From contig NC_084461.1 of the NCBI RefSeq assembly GCF_027409185.1, positions 188,454,001-188,518,000 on the forward strand: a stretch of DNA of 64,000 bases, read 5' to 3'. Origin of the DNA: Cynocephalus volans (Eukaryota; Chordata; Mammalia; Dermoptera; Cynocephalidae). The notes beneath the pieces were generated by a model. It saw nothing but the letters and a program-made list of their open reading frames with translations, did no database searches and was not told the DNA's origin. The position numbers were made by a program, and so were the translations under genes. Below, one piece after another: positions 43,216-54,860 of this stretch. Each line of letters opens with the position of its first letter. Position 1 is the stretch's first letter.

Positions 43216-44290
43216 CTAGAGAAGTAGGACGGTGGGAGGAAACAGATCAACAGCTAAGTAATACTTACAACAATAAAACTCAAGCGTGTGAAAATTCATG
43301 GAACTGTACAATTAAAAAAACACAAAAGTCAATTTTATTGAATGGTAATTTAAAAATATTACCCATTGACAATTCTAAAGGAGGTAAGGACAGAGGAAAA
43401 AAGTAGGCAATACTTATAGATAACTCACACAGTACTGTCAAGCAAGAATTATTTCAACCCAAAATTCAAAGGACATTTATTTAAGTATAAATATTTATCG
43501 GAGTCCCACCACGTTCAGGGCCTGATGTATGTCAGTAAAGCTTCATTCAGAGTAAGGGGAGATACATATATATTAAGCTTAAATTTGAGAAAAGTGGGAA
43601 TTTATGCTTAACTGTAATATGGTACAACAATCTTCAATTTTGAAAATGTGGCAGTGTATTAATTTTATTACTTTTTATTGGCTTACTCCATAAAACAAAA
43701 CAAAAACAAAACAAAAACAAAAAATCCCTTAGAGAAATTCAAATGAAACCCCAAAAATATTTCCTGGAGCTTTAAGACCTGATTTCTGAACTAAAAATTA
43801 AGTAGATAAATTGCAGAAAAGGATGGTCTCTGTTTCAATCCAAATAATGACCTGGAAGATGATATCTCGGGAATATCTTGGAGCAAAATAAGAAGAGATA
43901 CAAATAATAACATTCCAGAAACAGAAGCCTAAAGTAAGCAAGTAATACAAGAATACATTCTTCAGCTGAGAAGAGAAAGTCTGTAGATTAAAAAGACCCC
44001 ATGAGCTCCAAGCTGGAAAGATGAGGAAAAAACACACACAAGGTATATCCTGGCAAATTCACAAATTCCAAGGACGGAGAGAAAATCTCACATACTTTTG
44101 AGCAGAAAGAACACTACTCTAGTGGAAAGATCAGACTGGTATGATACTTCCTGGCAACACTGGGAGCAAGGAGACAGAGAAGAGATGACTTCGACCCATA
44201 GACCCTAAGTCTGACAAGAAATTTGTCATCTGCCAGGTTGAGGACTGGAGGATATCTGCTTTTGATTCTCCTTGAGGTGGCTGGGGGTGG
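43216..44290. other. No recognisable gene
   Basis: A/T-rich sequence with an (AAAAC)n stretch near 43698-43722; probably old repeat debris, nothing assigned. Confidence 0.45.
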
Positions 44291-44294
44291 TAGC

Positions 44295-44495
44295 TCAGGA
44301 CTCTGTAATCGGACAAGCTAAGGTTTGAATCCAGGCCAGCTGTGTGACTTTAGGTGGTTTCTTCTCCTCTCTGAGCCTCAATTTCCTCATCTGTAAAATG
44401 GGGATAAACAATAGTACACACCTCATAGGGTTGTCATGAGGATTAAATTATAGAGCACGTTATGACCTCTTGATAAATGTTAGCCACTGTGATGA
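44295..44495 (+). mobile_element. MIR SINE
   Basis: GGTTTGAATCCAGGCCAGCT, CAATTTCCTCATCTGTAAAA and GTTGTCATGAGGATTAAATT. Confidence 0.87.
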
Positions 44496-44499
44496 TTTT

Positions 44500-45575
44500 G
44501 GGATGTTTGACAGTTAGACCTGAGAATTCCCAGTTGGAGTAAGGAGATTTCTAACTTTTTCCTAGACTTGGAAAATGGGGTCTCATCAGATGCAAGGAAA
44601 ATCCTTGAAGCGGGGACAATCCTCTTTCTATTGACCATTTGGAGCCTTGCTTTGGAGTATCATGGAGCATTGCAGGGTCAATGCCTCTATCTGAACTTGG
44701 ATCTGACACCTTTACCTGGGTCCATTGTGCTTTCAGTAGGTAGAAGAGAGGCTTAAAATGAAGGGAGATGGATATAGACCTTTGGATTCCTGTAAACCTC
44801 CGATTCCGACCTTGCAGATCATTGCTGCTGATAGTTTTTAAAAGTAAACATTAACAATTCTGATTTCAAAATGCTATATGAATGAACAGGCAAAGTGAAT
44901 CTGTGCTGTTAGGAGCCAGAATAGCAGGGCATAGTGACTGTAAGGAAACATTAGGTTTGGGGTTTCCAGGGTTAGCAAAAAACAAGAACAAAAACAGAAT
45001 GTCCAGTTAAAGAAGAATTTAGATAAATGATAAGTACTTAGGGGGAGTTTTGTGGGGCTGGGAATGTTCCGTATCTTGGTCTGGGTGCTGGTTACACAGC
45101 TGTTTTATGTACATGTATGATTTGTGCCCTTGCGCATGTGCATGTTACACGTTTCTTATAAAACTGAATTAATACTATGTGAATGAATGCATTCTTACTA
45201 TACAACAGTTCAAAATGTTGCAGAAATGTATTGACTAAAAGTCTCTCTTGTTATCATTGCAGCCAAATCCTCCCCAAAGAGAACGGGTGTTTGCATTTTG
45301 GTGTGAAGTCTTTCAGACTATATTTTTTATTCTTTCCTTTTTTTAATTGAGATATACCTGCAGTCAAGTACAAGTCTCCTAGTGTCCAGCACGATGAGTT
45401 TTTACATGTGCACACACCGTGTGTACCACCCAGGCCACGAGCTAGAACATTCCAGCTTCCAGAGCTTCCCTAGTGTCTCTTCCCAGCCAACACTCCCCAA
45501 AAGTAATGACCTCTCAACCTCTAGCACCACAGCTGCTCTTTGCCATTCCAGAACTTCATCAAATTCCTTCCAGAA
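44500..45575. other. No recognisable gene
   Basis: Includes a LINE-like portion before the SINE (TTTTAATTGAGATATACCTG, ACATGTGCACACACCGTGTG). Otherwise unassigned. Confidence 0.45.
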
Positions 45576-45678
45576 TTTTTTTTTTTTTTTTTTTTTAAAG
45601 ATGACCGGTAAGGGGATCTTAACCCTTGACTTGGTGTTATCAGTACCACACTCTCCCAAGTGAGCCACAGGCCGGCCC
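45576..45678 (-). mobile_element. tRNA-Ile-derived SINE, monomer with target-site duplication
   Basis: - strand GGGGGCCGGCCTGTGGCTCA ... TAAGATCCCCTTACCGGTCA and about 20 A. CCTTCCAGAA flanks at 45566-45575 and 45679-45688. Confidence 0.9.
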
Positions 45679-45689
45679 CCTTCCAGAAA

Positions 45690-47075
45690 TTTTTAAATAA
45701 AATTTTAATTTTTACAGAGAAGTGGCAGAGTTCTTTACCCCAGCACAGTTTCCCTGATATTAACATCTTACACAACCATGATACATTGGTCACAACTAAG
45801 AAACTGACATTGGTGCATTGCTATTGACAAAACTCCAGACTTTATTCGCATCTCACTGGTTTTTCCACTATTGTCCTTTTTCTGTTCCAGGATCTAATCC
45901 AGGATATCACATTGCATTTAGTCTTCCAGACTCCAATCTCTCTCTCTCACCTGCACACACAAATATATATTTTTTTCACATTAATGTTGTCATACCACAC
46001 ACATAGAGATAAACTTTTTCATGTTAATGATATCATACCACATGCACACACACAAACACACCTTTTAACAGTAATGGTATCATATCACACACATGCACAC
46101 ACAATGGCCGCCTGGGTCTGTCCATTCCACAGTGGGTCTTGGAGGTCTTCTTCATGGTCCCCTGCTGGCAGCCTGGGTGGCCTCCCCTCTGTGGCTGGGC
46201 CAGAGGCTGGCAGCAGAGCCAGGTCATGTAGCTGGCACACTTACAACATGCTCAGAGCACCAGCTGAGCAGGGGTGCCAAGAACAAACTAACAAACTTTT
46301 TTGGGGAAAGAATTAGATATATATTTTTAAAGGGTCAAAACAGTCACTTGGGGAATATCAGAACATTGCGGGATGTTCTTATGCAAGTTGGGCCAGTTAA
46401 TACTGTTTCTGTCTTTCATTCACTATGAAGCAGTGGGAACCAGCATCTTTTCAGTCTTCAGGGCTTTTAAAGGTTTTAATCCAGTCTTGGCTGGAGGCAT
46501 ATTTTAATTCATTTTCTTTACAGGTGCTTTTTCCTCTTTTGCTCCTGGAATTTAGATCTAAGCCATTATATCCCACATTATAAGGAAAAAATGAAAACCC
46601 TTCTCTATGTGGTTGTTTTATAAAACTCCTCAGCAGATCAAATGAGTACATATATTAATATCAGTAAGTTACAGAGTTTATATAGTAATGTATTAATATT
46701 TAGGACAGAGCCTGGCCCAGATAAGTATCATATAAATGCTCACTATGATTTCCACTGGAAGCAAACCAGCATAGCAGGTCAGCTCTCCTTGGGGCGTAAT
46801 GTCCCATTAAGGAGGGGCAGTGAAGTCAGCTGTCTCTTCATAGAACAAAGGCGTACCAAGCCCAAAAAGCTGGTGGCTGCTGGACTTTGTCACCAAGTGA
46901 TAGTGCCTATCTCCTCGTGTCAGGGACCCCAGGTGTCAGTGAGAGCCACCAAGTGGGGAAGGCGGCTTCATCAACAAGTTAGACCTGGTTGGACAAAGCC
47001 TTGTGCCTGGCAGAGATGGGTCAGTCACACTGATGGGCCACCCACTCTGTACATAGCACCACTTGGGCAAGCAAC
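45690..47075. other. LINE-like debris and unassigned sequence
   Basis: TTTTTACAGAGAAGTGGCAG and AATCCAGGATATCACATTGC are old-LINE text; the rest to 47075 has no feature I can support besides the 43-47-bp tandem units. Confidence 0.45.
45965..46110 (+). repeat. Three diverged 43-47-bp tandem units
   Basis: TTAATGTTGTCATACCACAC (45981), TTAATGATATCATACCACAT (46024) and GTAATGGTATCATATCACAC (46071), each with CA-rich spacers. Confidence 0.75.
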
Positions 47076-47079
47076 ATCA

Positions 47080-47230
47080 GCTCTCTGTGCCTCCATTTCC
47101 TCATCTGTGAAATGAGAGTAATGGTAGTCCTTACTTAAGAATTATTGTGAGGCTTGGATGAGTTCATTAATATTTATAAAGTTCTAGAGTACGGCTGGGA
47201 ATGGTGATGCTCAGTAAATGTCAGCTCTTA
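47080..47230 (+). mobile_element. MIR fragment
   Basis: CCATTTCCTCATCTGTGAAA, GAATTATTGTGAGGCTTGGA and GATGCTCAGTAAATGTCAGC. Confidence 0.78.
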
Positions 47231-47394
47231 TTCCAGAGCACTGGCTGGACACCCCTGTCAAGGGAGATGGAGGTAAAAGAAATAACATGTTAAAATATGA
47301 ATTCATTTTCTCTCCTCCTCCTTTCCCAAACGGTTGTTCTATTAATGACTTTACTACACTCTTAGGTTCCCAGACCAAAATCCTCAGCCATCTT

Positions 47395-47700
47395 GATGCT
47401 GCCCTACTGGTGACAAATTCTACCTATTCTGCCTCTAAAAATGTCTTGCAAATCCATTTTTGCCCAATCCCGCCCCAGTTCCAGCCTATGGCAGTAGCTC
47501 GCAGTTGGTTTGGGGCCTCCCTTGTGTTGCCTTTCCACCCTGCCCTTCAAAGACCCCCCCACTTCAAACCTTGTTCCCCATTCCCTGCTCTGATATCCAT
47601 CCTGATGGTGACTTGCACGTGCTTCAGAACCCTCAATGGCTCTCTACTACCTCAGGAGGAAGTCTCCCCTCCTCAGCCTAACAGTTAAGATCTTTTACCA
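47395..47700 (+). mobile_element. L2-like LINE fragment
   Basis: CCCTCAATGGCTCTCTACTA then CCTCAGGAGGAAGTC resembles the L2 line CAATGGCTCCCCATTGCC. Confidence 0.55.
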
Positions 47701-47749
47701 CTTGACCCTGACCTCTCAGAAAGTACAATAATTATAAACTGGGTTTCAG

Positions 47750-47890
47750 GTCAGCACTTCCACTTTCTTGACTGTAGGGCCCTGGACAACTGATTTAACC
47801 ACGCTAAACCTCAGATTCTTCACTTGATAAATGGGGGAAACAATAGTGCTGGCCTTAGAAGATTGTTGTCAAAATAAAACTAGATAACTG
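47750..47890 (+). mobile_element. MIR fragment
   Basis: ACCTCAGATTCTTCACTTGA and TAAATGGGGGAAACAATAGT; an oppositely oriented MIR begins right after it. Confidence 0.65.
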
Positions 47891-47899
47891 TAGTACTAA

Positions 47900-47985
47900 T
47901 GACAGCAGCTAACATTTATTGTGTGCTTGTTCTATGCCAGGCACTGTTCCAAGCATTGTCCATGTGGTGACTCATGCAATGAGTG
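47900..47985 (-). mobile_element. MIR fragment
   Basis: AGCTAACATTTATTGTGTGC and TATGCCAGGCACTGTTCCAA; ends at a (TG)n run. Confidence 0.72.
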
Positions 47986-48022
47986 TAAATGGCTTTGCAC
48001 AGTGCAAGGCACAGAGTATGTG

Positions 48023-48027
<5 letters not shown>

Positions 48028-48058
<31 letters not shown>
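48028..48058 (+). repeat. (TG)n microsatellite
   Basis: About 14 TG dinucleotides following a MIR. Confidence 0.95.
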
Positions 48059-48367
48059 TATGTGTGTGGTTATTACTGGTTACCTCTCTAGCCCCATTCT
48101 CTTCTCCAGCCCCCAACTCACCCTCCAGGCCCCGATGCACAGTTCTTGTGGACAGATGCTGTGAGCTGGCTGAGAGCATGGGCAGGCATGTATTGGGTTA
48201 TAGAGGGGATATTAAGGCTTGTGCTCAATCCTTAGGAATGAGTGATAAGAACTGGGAAAAGCAGGCCTGCTCACTATGGCCTCCACCCAGCCACTGTGCT
48301 GCAATCTCACCAAATTGGGGTCCCAAAATAAATCAAATTGTCATCATCCCACTTACCTAGAGTTTCC

Positions 48368-48550
48368 TCTGTGTCAGGCACTGTGCTAAGTGCTTTACCC
48401 ATCATGTTGTTTAATCCTTACAAGACTATGAGGCAGCTACTCATATTAGACCCATTTTCCAGATGAGGAAACTGAGGCTCAGAGAAAAGCAGCCACTCCC
48501 CAAGACCCCACTGCTAGTGCCCAGCAGCACCGGGATTTGAATCCAGATTG
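48368..48550 (-). mobile_element. MIR SINE
   Basis: GTCAGGCACTGTGCTAAGTG, TTTTCCAGATGAGGAAACTG and GGGATTTGAATCCAGATTGT. Confidence 0.85.
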
Positions 48551-48559
48551 TCAGACTCC

Positions 48560-49105
48560 CCTAGTCACCCTTTTTGTCACTATGGTATTCCAGTTTCAGG
48601 GTTTGGGGATCTGACCCTCACAAACACTCACCACCCCCTGGGAGTGCAGAGATCCAGCCTCAGGCAGCCAGACAACCCTCTGGTGGCTTTTTCTTCCCTG
48701 GTATTTTTAGCCCTCAGTCATCTGCTTTGCCTGTGTGGGGGACAGAGGCACTCAGACTATCCCAGTTTTACTGGTGCCCTTCAGATGCCCGCAGGCTCAG
48801 CTGTCTTGGTGGCACGCCTTGCATTCCCAGGGCATTGTTCCTCTTTGTGAGGCCCGGATTCCAGTGACAGCTGCTGCCCTGACCTCCCCGCTCTCCTCTG
48901 CCCTCCTGCCAGAGCCCCTTTGCCGAAGAACGTGGCACCATGACAGCTGAACCTGGTTGCTCATGCCCAGGCCTGGAGCTATATAAAGGCCACGCTCTTG
49001 GCTCAGTAGTCATACGACCTGAGGTTGTCAGGTGAAGGACCTTTCAACATGTCTTCAGCGAACACGCGGCCCTGCAGAGGCGGAATCCCTGCCCTTTCCC
49101 AGCAC
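48560..49105. other. No recognisable gene
   Basis: GC-rich unique sequence with a TATA-like GAGCTATATAAAGGCC at about 48977-48992 on +. No exon follows that I can identify. Confidence 0.4.
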
Positions 49106-49109
49106 AGAC

Positions 49110-49352
49110 ACAGACGTTCCTGGGGCTTTGAGTGTGGAGCAGGTGCTCAGCCTCGGCTCTGTTGATATTTGGGGCCAGATAATTCTCTGTTATGCCAGGA
49201 AGAAGGGGGTGTCCTGTGCATTAGAGGATTTTGGGCAGCATCCTTCACCTCCGCCCTGTAGAAACATTCTCTTTCCCAAATTGTGACAATGAAAAATGTC
49301 TCTACATGTCGCTAACTGTCCTGGAGGGAATAAATTATCCTAGTTTGGGAAC
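49110..49352 (-). mobile_element. MER20, antisense
   Basis: CTGTTGATATTTGGGGCCAG, GTCCTGTGCATTAGAGGAT, GGGCAGCATCC and TTTGGGAACCACTG are the complement of MER20. Confidence 0.72.
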
Positions 49353-49479
49353 CACTGACTTAGGCTATCACTAGGATGGGAGAGATGGGCTCCCTGCCAG
49401 TAGAGTTAAAGAGGGTTTAGGGGTGTCACCTGGCCGGGGCCTTAGGGAAGAAGAGAAATTTGTATCAGGTCTGGGACAG

Positions 49480-49640
49480 AACGCCACCTCTGCTGTTGGC
49501 TGGCTGATGGAGGGCCGGTGGCTTTTCCTGTCTGAACATTTCTTATTTCATCTGTGAAATGGGCTGGGTCAGATACCAACCTCGTGGGGGCGCTGTGAGG
49601 CTGGAGTGAGATCTTGTTGAACAAAATGCAACTTGTTTTT
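49480..49640 (+). mobile_element. MIR, diverged
   Basis: TTTCATCTGTGAAATGGGCT and GCGCTGTGAGGCTGGAGTGA fit the MIR body with high divergence. Confidence 0.5.
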
Positions 49641-49889
49641 GCCTTCTGGTGTCTTCATAAATTCTCTTCCTTGGGTAATCTATGCCGCCCTCAGATGATG
49701 AGAAGACTTTTCTGCTCATGGCCTTTCTGCTAACTCTTAGGTAAAAGACAATCGTGTGGACATTTAGTCCCCAGGACAGTCTCAATTCAGTATTTAGAGT
49801 GTCCAGCCCCCAAATGGTAATCAAAATTCAAAACTCCTCCTTGAATTCACACCAAGCCTCCTGTCCTCTCTCAGCTCAGGCCTGCAGGT

Positions 49890-50570
49890 GGGTCCCAGCC
49901 ACCCTAGTCCTCTACTGCTTCCCTGGATGACCCAGCAGCCCCCCTGCTGGTCTCTCTCTTCTGCCCTTGACCCTCCACAGGCTGTTGCCACTTGGCAGCC
50001 AGAGGGACCTTTGCAAAAGACAGCCTGTCATCTCTGTCTGCACTTTTAATGGCTGCCCTCTCTCTTCCTACAGACTCTTCCATCTGTCTGTACCCTCTCC
50101 CTCCCCCATTTGTCTAGAGCAGGGCTTCTCCCCCTCAGCGCTGTTGACACCAAGGCCAGATCGTTCTCGGTGGTGGGGGCTGCCCTGTGCATGGGAGGGT
50201 GTTGAGCAGCATCCCTGGGTTCCAGCCACTGGATGCCACCCAGTCATGACAATCAAAGATGTCTCCAGCCATTGCCACATGTCCCCACTTAAGAACTGCT
50301 GGTCTAGATAACTTCTGTTCCTTCTTCCCCGACTCCCCAGAGGAGGCCCTCCCAGCACGTGCTCCTCTCTCCCTGCTGAGACTTAGCCACAGCTGCATTC
50401 TGCATTTGTTGTCTGGTGATCCGATGCACATGTGACTCCCTGCTTGGACTGTAGCAGCACAGGGCAGGGGCCATGCCTCTCTTGCTCACCATCACTTTCT
50501 CCAGCCCCCAGCACAGTGCCCGGCATATAGTAGGCACTAAATAAATACTTGTTGAATGACTGAATGAGTC
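49890..50570 (+). mobile_element. L2 LINE, split by MER20
   Basis: Left part CAAAAGACAGCCTGTCATCT; right part CCCAGCACAGTGCCCGGCAT, AGTAGGCACTAAATAAATAC and TTGTTGAATGACTGAATGA, the L2 3' end. MER20 occupies 50122-50306. Confidence 0.75.
50122..50306 (-). mobile_element. MER20, antisense, inserted in an L2
   Basis: GCAGGGCTTCTCCCCCTCAG, GCTGTTGACAC, GCCCTGTGCATGGGAGGGTG and TTAAGAACTGCTGG. TGTCTAGA before and GGTCTAGA after are compatible with an 8-bp hAT target duplication differing at one base. Confidence 0.78.
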
Positions 50571-50579
50571 TCTCTTGTA

Positions 50580-52240
50580 GCATTCACTGAGTCCTACCTC
50601 ATTGTTTTGTTAGTCTGTCTCTTCCTCTACAATCTTCCAGGACAGGGGTCAGGATTCATTCATCTTTCCAGGGCCCCTGGTCTTGGCACATAGAAGGCTT
50701 GTTGCATGGGACTGAATTCAACAGGAACTGAGATGGTCCTGGAGTGAGTTCAGGACACATATGGGAAAGGCCTGCACAATCTTCCTTATGCAGTGTCTTT
50801 GGGGCCAAGATCACTGATTCTTTCCTGTCTGTCTAAGGCTCTCCAGGCCAGCTGGGACTTCCTCTGGCTGATTAAGAGAGCATCAGGGTGACAGGCATCA
50901 GGGGGATTTTCTTGAGTTGAGTGTGGACTTCACTCTTTATCCCCTGCCCCCAACCATATCGAAGAGGTCAAGGATGTCAACGCATCTTCCCTGCTGACTC
51001 CAACTAAGCTCAATAAGAAAGAGTGCTGTGATTGATTAGCAATGTCTGCCCTGAGTGGAGGATAAAGGAGTGGCAGCATGTATGCCATGTACCATGGGTT
51101 TGCTATTCCTCCTTTGCAGGTGTCCTTTGTGACCTGAGACAGAAAGAAGTTCTAGGGCCATGTGAGGTGAGGAGAATGGGAGAGAATTTGGGGGTTGGGA
51201 CAAATGGAACAATGGAGTGGTTCCATTTCCCCAGGAAAAGCCAGACAGAGAAAACTAAGTTGGCCCTGTTCTCCTGGGTGACATTAAACAAAGGAACAGG
51301 AGCCTGAAAGATTATGGGGGAGGGTGTGCTAATACCTCTGTATCCTACTCAGGGGCCAGGGCATTTCACAAAGGACAAAAATAGACAGGAGAGATGAAAA
51401 AGACAAAGAGTTTCAATTATGGAATCCGCTCTGTAATGCAGGTGTGAGGCCAGCAAGGCCTCCGAGGTGAGTCATGGTTTTACAAAAGGAACAGCCCCAG
51501 GGAGGCGTATGGTGCTGCCTGGTGTGGTGCCCAGAGGCTGTCCTCAAGGTGAACCAGTGGGTATTATGACAAATGGAGAAAACCAGGCTGCTTTTAATTG
51601 TGAATAGTGAGCTGGGACCCTGGATCAGTGAGGAATACTTTAGGCTGCAGGTAACAAAAAACCACCAGCAGCAGCAGCTTAAACCAATGGGGGATTATTT
51701 TTCTCTCAGAAAAGGAGTTTGAGAGTAGGCAGTTCCAGGCTCAGAGCTGGACATGATTGGGGACCAAGTGTTGTTCCTGTGATTCTGTTGGCTTTCCCCT
51801 CAGGTGCCCAAGATCCAAGTGTCATGATCCTCATACCACGATGTTCAAAGTAGGTGGCAGGGTGGTGGTGGTGGGAGAAAGCGTTTCTTTACTACTCGTG
51901 TATCTACTTATATCAGGAGGAAAGTATCTTCCTGCGGAAGCCCCCAGGAGACTTTTCATACATTTCACTGGCCAGAACACGATAAGGTGCCCACATTCAC
52001 ACCAAGCCTGGCTTGCCTTCTTTGAGATCAAAGCCTCTTTGGCCAAATCCTAAATATAATTGGAGTTCTGTTAGCAAGAAAAAAGATTTGGGGTTAGCAG
52101 TGAATAATGTCTGCTCAATCCCCCTCCCCCAATAACTGAAATATTATTTCCCAAAGTATATAGTGAGACACAAAATGTTCTATAACAAAGTTTCTATAGC
52201 CAGAGTGAGTCTAGTTCAACAGGTTCCTCCATTGCAGAAC
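50580..52240. other. Unique sequence plus an LTR-like repeat
   Basis: 51630-52060 (GGCTGCAGGTAACAAAAAAC, CAGCAGCTTAAACCAATGGG, ATTCACACCAAGCCTGGCTT) looks like a mammalian interspersed repeat also represented near 21725-22180 and 57770-58090. The remainder is unassigned. Confidence 0.45.
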
Positions 52241-52254
52241 TTCTCAGAGCCTTT

Positions 52255-52430
52255 AACAATAATGATGACAATTTATTGAATAATTACTTCTTACCAGGCA
52301 CTGTATCAATAGCTATATTTCTATTATCTCATTAAATCCTTATGAGATAACCCTATGAGATAAAGGAGGTGGAAACTAAGGAAGAGGGCAGAGGCAGGAT
52401 TTGAACCAAGACTCTGATTCTATACCCCTA
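52255..52430 (-). mobile_element. MIR SINE
   Basis: TACCAGGCACTGTATCAATA, CATTAAATCCTTATGAGATA and CAGGATTTGAACCAAGACTC. Confidence 0.78.
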
Positions 52431-52479
52431 TGCTGTACTGTTTCCCGCAGGGCAAATGTTTACTAAAATGGACACATTA

Positions 52480-52830
52480 CTCCTTTCTGAAGAGATATTT
52501 TGCTAAGACTGAAAGCCTGGAAACTTCCAGCTTCTCTCTTGCTACCCTTTCCTTCCCTCCCCCAGACTGCCCCTGGCTACTAGGAGAAGAATTCAGAGTA
52601 AATATCATGTTACTCTTTTTCATAACACCCTGTTTTTCTCTCTCAGCGTACTCACTACAGTTTTTAATTAGATATTTGCACTTATTTACGTATTAAGCAC
52701 CTGTCTTCCCACCTAGACTATCAGCTACATGAGGGCTGAGATTTTTGTTTGTCTTTTTCACTGCTGCATCCCCAGCACCTAGAACTGTGCCTGGCACACA
52801 GTAAGTGCTCAGTAAAAATGCTGAGTTGAT
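52480..52830 (+). mobile_element. L2 LINE 3' end
   Basis: GACTATCAGCTACATGAGGG, CTGCATCCCCAGCACCTAGA and GCCTGGCACACAGTAAGTGC. Confidence 0.83.
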
Positions 52831-53643
52831 GAGCACTCTTGACTTGGTCAATCCACTTTCTCTTTTTAAAACCGAACTTGCACATTTGTTTAAAAGACTG
52901 GGTAAAAATTGGGTTTGAAATTCTGGTTTTGTGGGCCGGCTGGATAAAAGAATACATACTAAACACAAAACCTGAAGGAAAGCCAGGGAAACCAGAAGTT
53001 CCGACAAAGATCCCTGGGGAGTTGGCCTTGAATAGCAGCTGATTTCGGTCAAGGTCAGTCTTGCCAAGTTTCTTCAACAGGAACAATCCATCCATAGTTA
53101 GAGATGGACTCTGTCTGAATCAGCTGAGAGAATGGGCTTGGTTTTCTTATACGTTCTTCTTCCAGCCTGAAAAGGCCCCCACAGACCCATCTGGCTGCCC
53201 AGAGGAAAATATGGGAACCACACCCCTAATAACCTTCCCAGCCCACTCAAATGCTCAGGTTTAATTGGAATGTATTTGGGGCAACAGCTGAGCTTCTGTG
53301 CTGCAGTCTTCAAATTGCCCAGCAGAGGGTGGTGCTACTATAGGGCTCAGCACAGCTATGTCTTTGGCAAATGAAGGGAGCAGAAATCTGGAAAGGGAGA
53401 GGGACATCTTTTCTCCCACCTGTGCCTCTCCAGACCTGCCAGACCCATCTCATCCATGCTGCTGCTTCTGAAAATCAGAAGGGCGAGGATGGAATAAAGT
53501 CTTCATAAAGGAAAACCATTTGCTTGTTTATATTTCATTCATTCATTCATCACTCAAATATTTATTGAGCTCCTACCATGGGCCAAGCCCTGTTCTGGGC
53601 CCTGGAAGTCAACAGGGAACAAAACAGACAAAAATTCCTGCCC

Positions 53644-53900
53644 CGCATGTTCTCAGTTATTTGTGGGAGCTAAAAATAAATAAATAAATACACAAACAAC
53701 CCAGTGGGAGGGGGGGGGAGGGAAGAAGACACAACAATTACAATTCCTTGAAGTTGACACGACAAGCAAACAGAAAGGACATGGTTGGGAGGGAGGGGGG
53801 AGAGGCAGGAGGGAGGGAGGTTTCGGTAATGGGCCACAATAATCAACCACATTGTTTATTGACAAAATAAAATAAAATTTAAAACAAAACAAAACAAAAC
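53644..53900 (+). mobile_element. 5'-truncated L1 insertion, same subfamily
   Basis: Contains the same L1 3' end as the full-length element (GTTCTCAGTTATTTGTGGGAG, polypurine tract, GACAAAATAAAATAAAATTT) and ends in an AAAAC-repeat tail. The 14-base duplication AAAAATTCCTGCCC at 53630-53643 and 53901-53914 flanks it. It landed inside an older interspersed repeat. Confidence 0.92.
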
Positions 53901-54086
53901 AAAAATTCCTGCCCTCCTGGAGCTGATCTGGCTGAGGGAGGACGCAGAGGAGGTCACGGATGATAAACAAATAAGCAAATGACATTGTATGTTTGAAGTT
54001 GATAAGTTCTTCCATGGAAAAAAAGGGACTAGAACAGGGTAAGAAGGACAAGAGACAGAGATGAGAAAGGAATAGATGTGAGCAAT

Positions 54087-54192
54087 TTTTTTTTTTTTTT
54101 TTTTTTGGTGGCTAGCCTGCATGGAGATCCAAACCTTTGACCTCGGTATTATAATACTGCACTCTAACCAACTGAGCCAACTGGCCAGCCCT
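54087..54192 (-). mobile_element. tRNA-Ile-derived SINE, monomer
   Basis: - strand CTGGCCAGTTGGCTCAGTTG GTTAGAGTG body followed by a long oligo-A. Inserted in the same older repeat that carries the truncated L1 at 53644. Confidence 0.85.
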
Positions 54193-54359
54193 AGGCTATT
54201 TAAAATAGAGTGGTTAGGGAAGGCTCCTAGAGAAAATGACATTTGCACAAAGACTTGGAAAAAATGGAATATATTTGGGGATAGCATTCTAGGCCAAGGG
54301 AACTGCCAGAGCAAAGGCCCCAAGTTGAGACCATGCTGGCTTGTATTTAGTTTTTCATT

Positions 54360-54860
54360 CTAAAAAGTGCAAAGTAGTATCCATTTATTGTGGGAAAATT
54401 CGATATTGAAAAAGAAAAATATCACTTGTAATCCTTCTATCCAGAAATAACAACTATTAACATGGTGGCATATATTTTTGTGGCCTATTTTTAAGCATAA
54501 ATACATAGAAAAGTACATACCTTTTTTTTTTTTTACAAAAATGGGGATCACACCATACACATAGTTTCCTAGCCACTTATTTGCTTAATAATACAACAAG
54601 ACGATCATTCCAGTCAATAAACACAGACCCACATCATTACTGTAACAGCTGTAGAATGTCCCGTTGTACAGATGTCCCATATTTTATCCAACCATTTCCC
54701 CATTCATGGGCATTTAGGCTGCTTTCCATTTTTCCCAATTATAAATGCCGACGCAACTACCACCATTCTTGTAACATTTTTACGCTAGGTGAGTATCCAA
54801 TTATTTTCTTAGGATGCATTTCTAGAAGTAGAAATGCTGGACCAAAGGTTATGTGTACTT
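54360..54860. mobile_element. Diverged LINE-like repeat
   Basis: TCATGGGCATTTAGGCTGCT, TTCCATTTTTCCCAATTATAAA and TAGAAATGCTGGACCAAAGG are common in old mammalian LINEs. Similar text appears at 18590-18830, 19380-19980 and 58550-59050. Confidence 0.5.

Larger units (their letters stand above)
53535..54345 (+). mobile_element. Ancient interspersed repeat, copy 3, host of two insertions
   Basis: ATTTATTGAGCTCCTACCAT to GACAAAAATTCCTGCC, resuming after the L1 at 53901, then GGTTAGGGAAGGCTCCTAGA and ATTCTAGGCCAAGGGAACTG after the SINE at 54193. Confidence 0.65.

Noticed and set aside
45912..46316. 134-residue His/Thr-rich open frame
   Set aside because: Produced by the CA-rich tandem units.
52933..52945. 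GGGCCGGCTGG as a SINE start
   Set aside because: No tRNA-like body follows.
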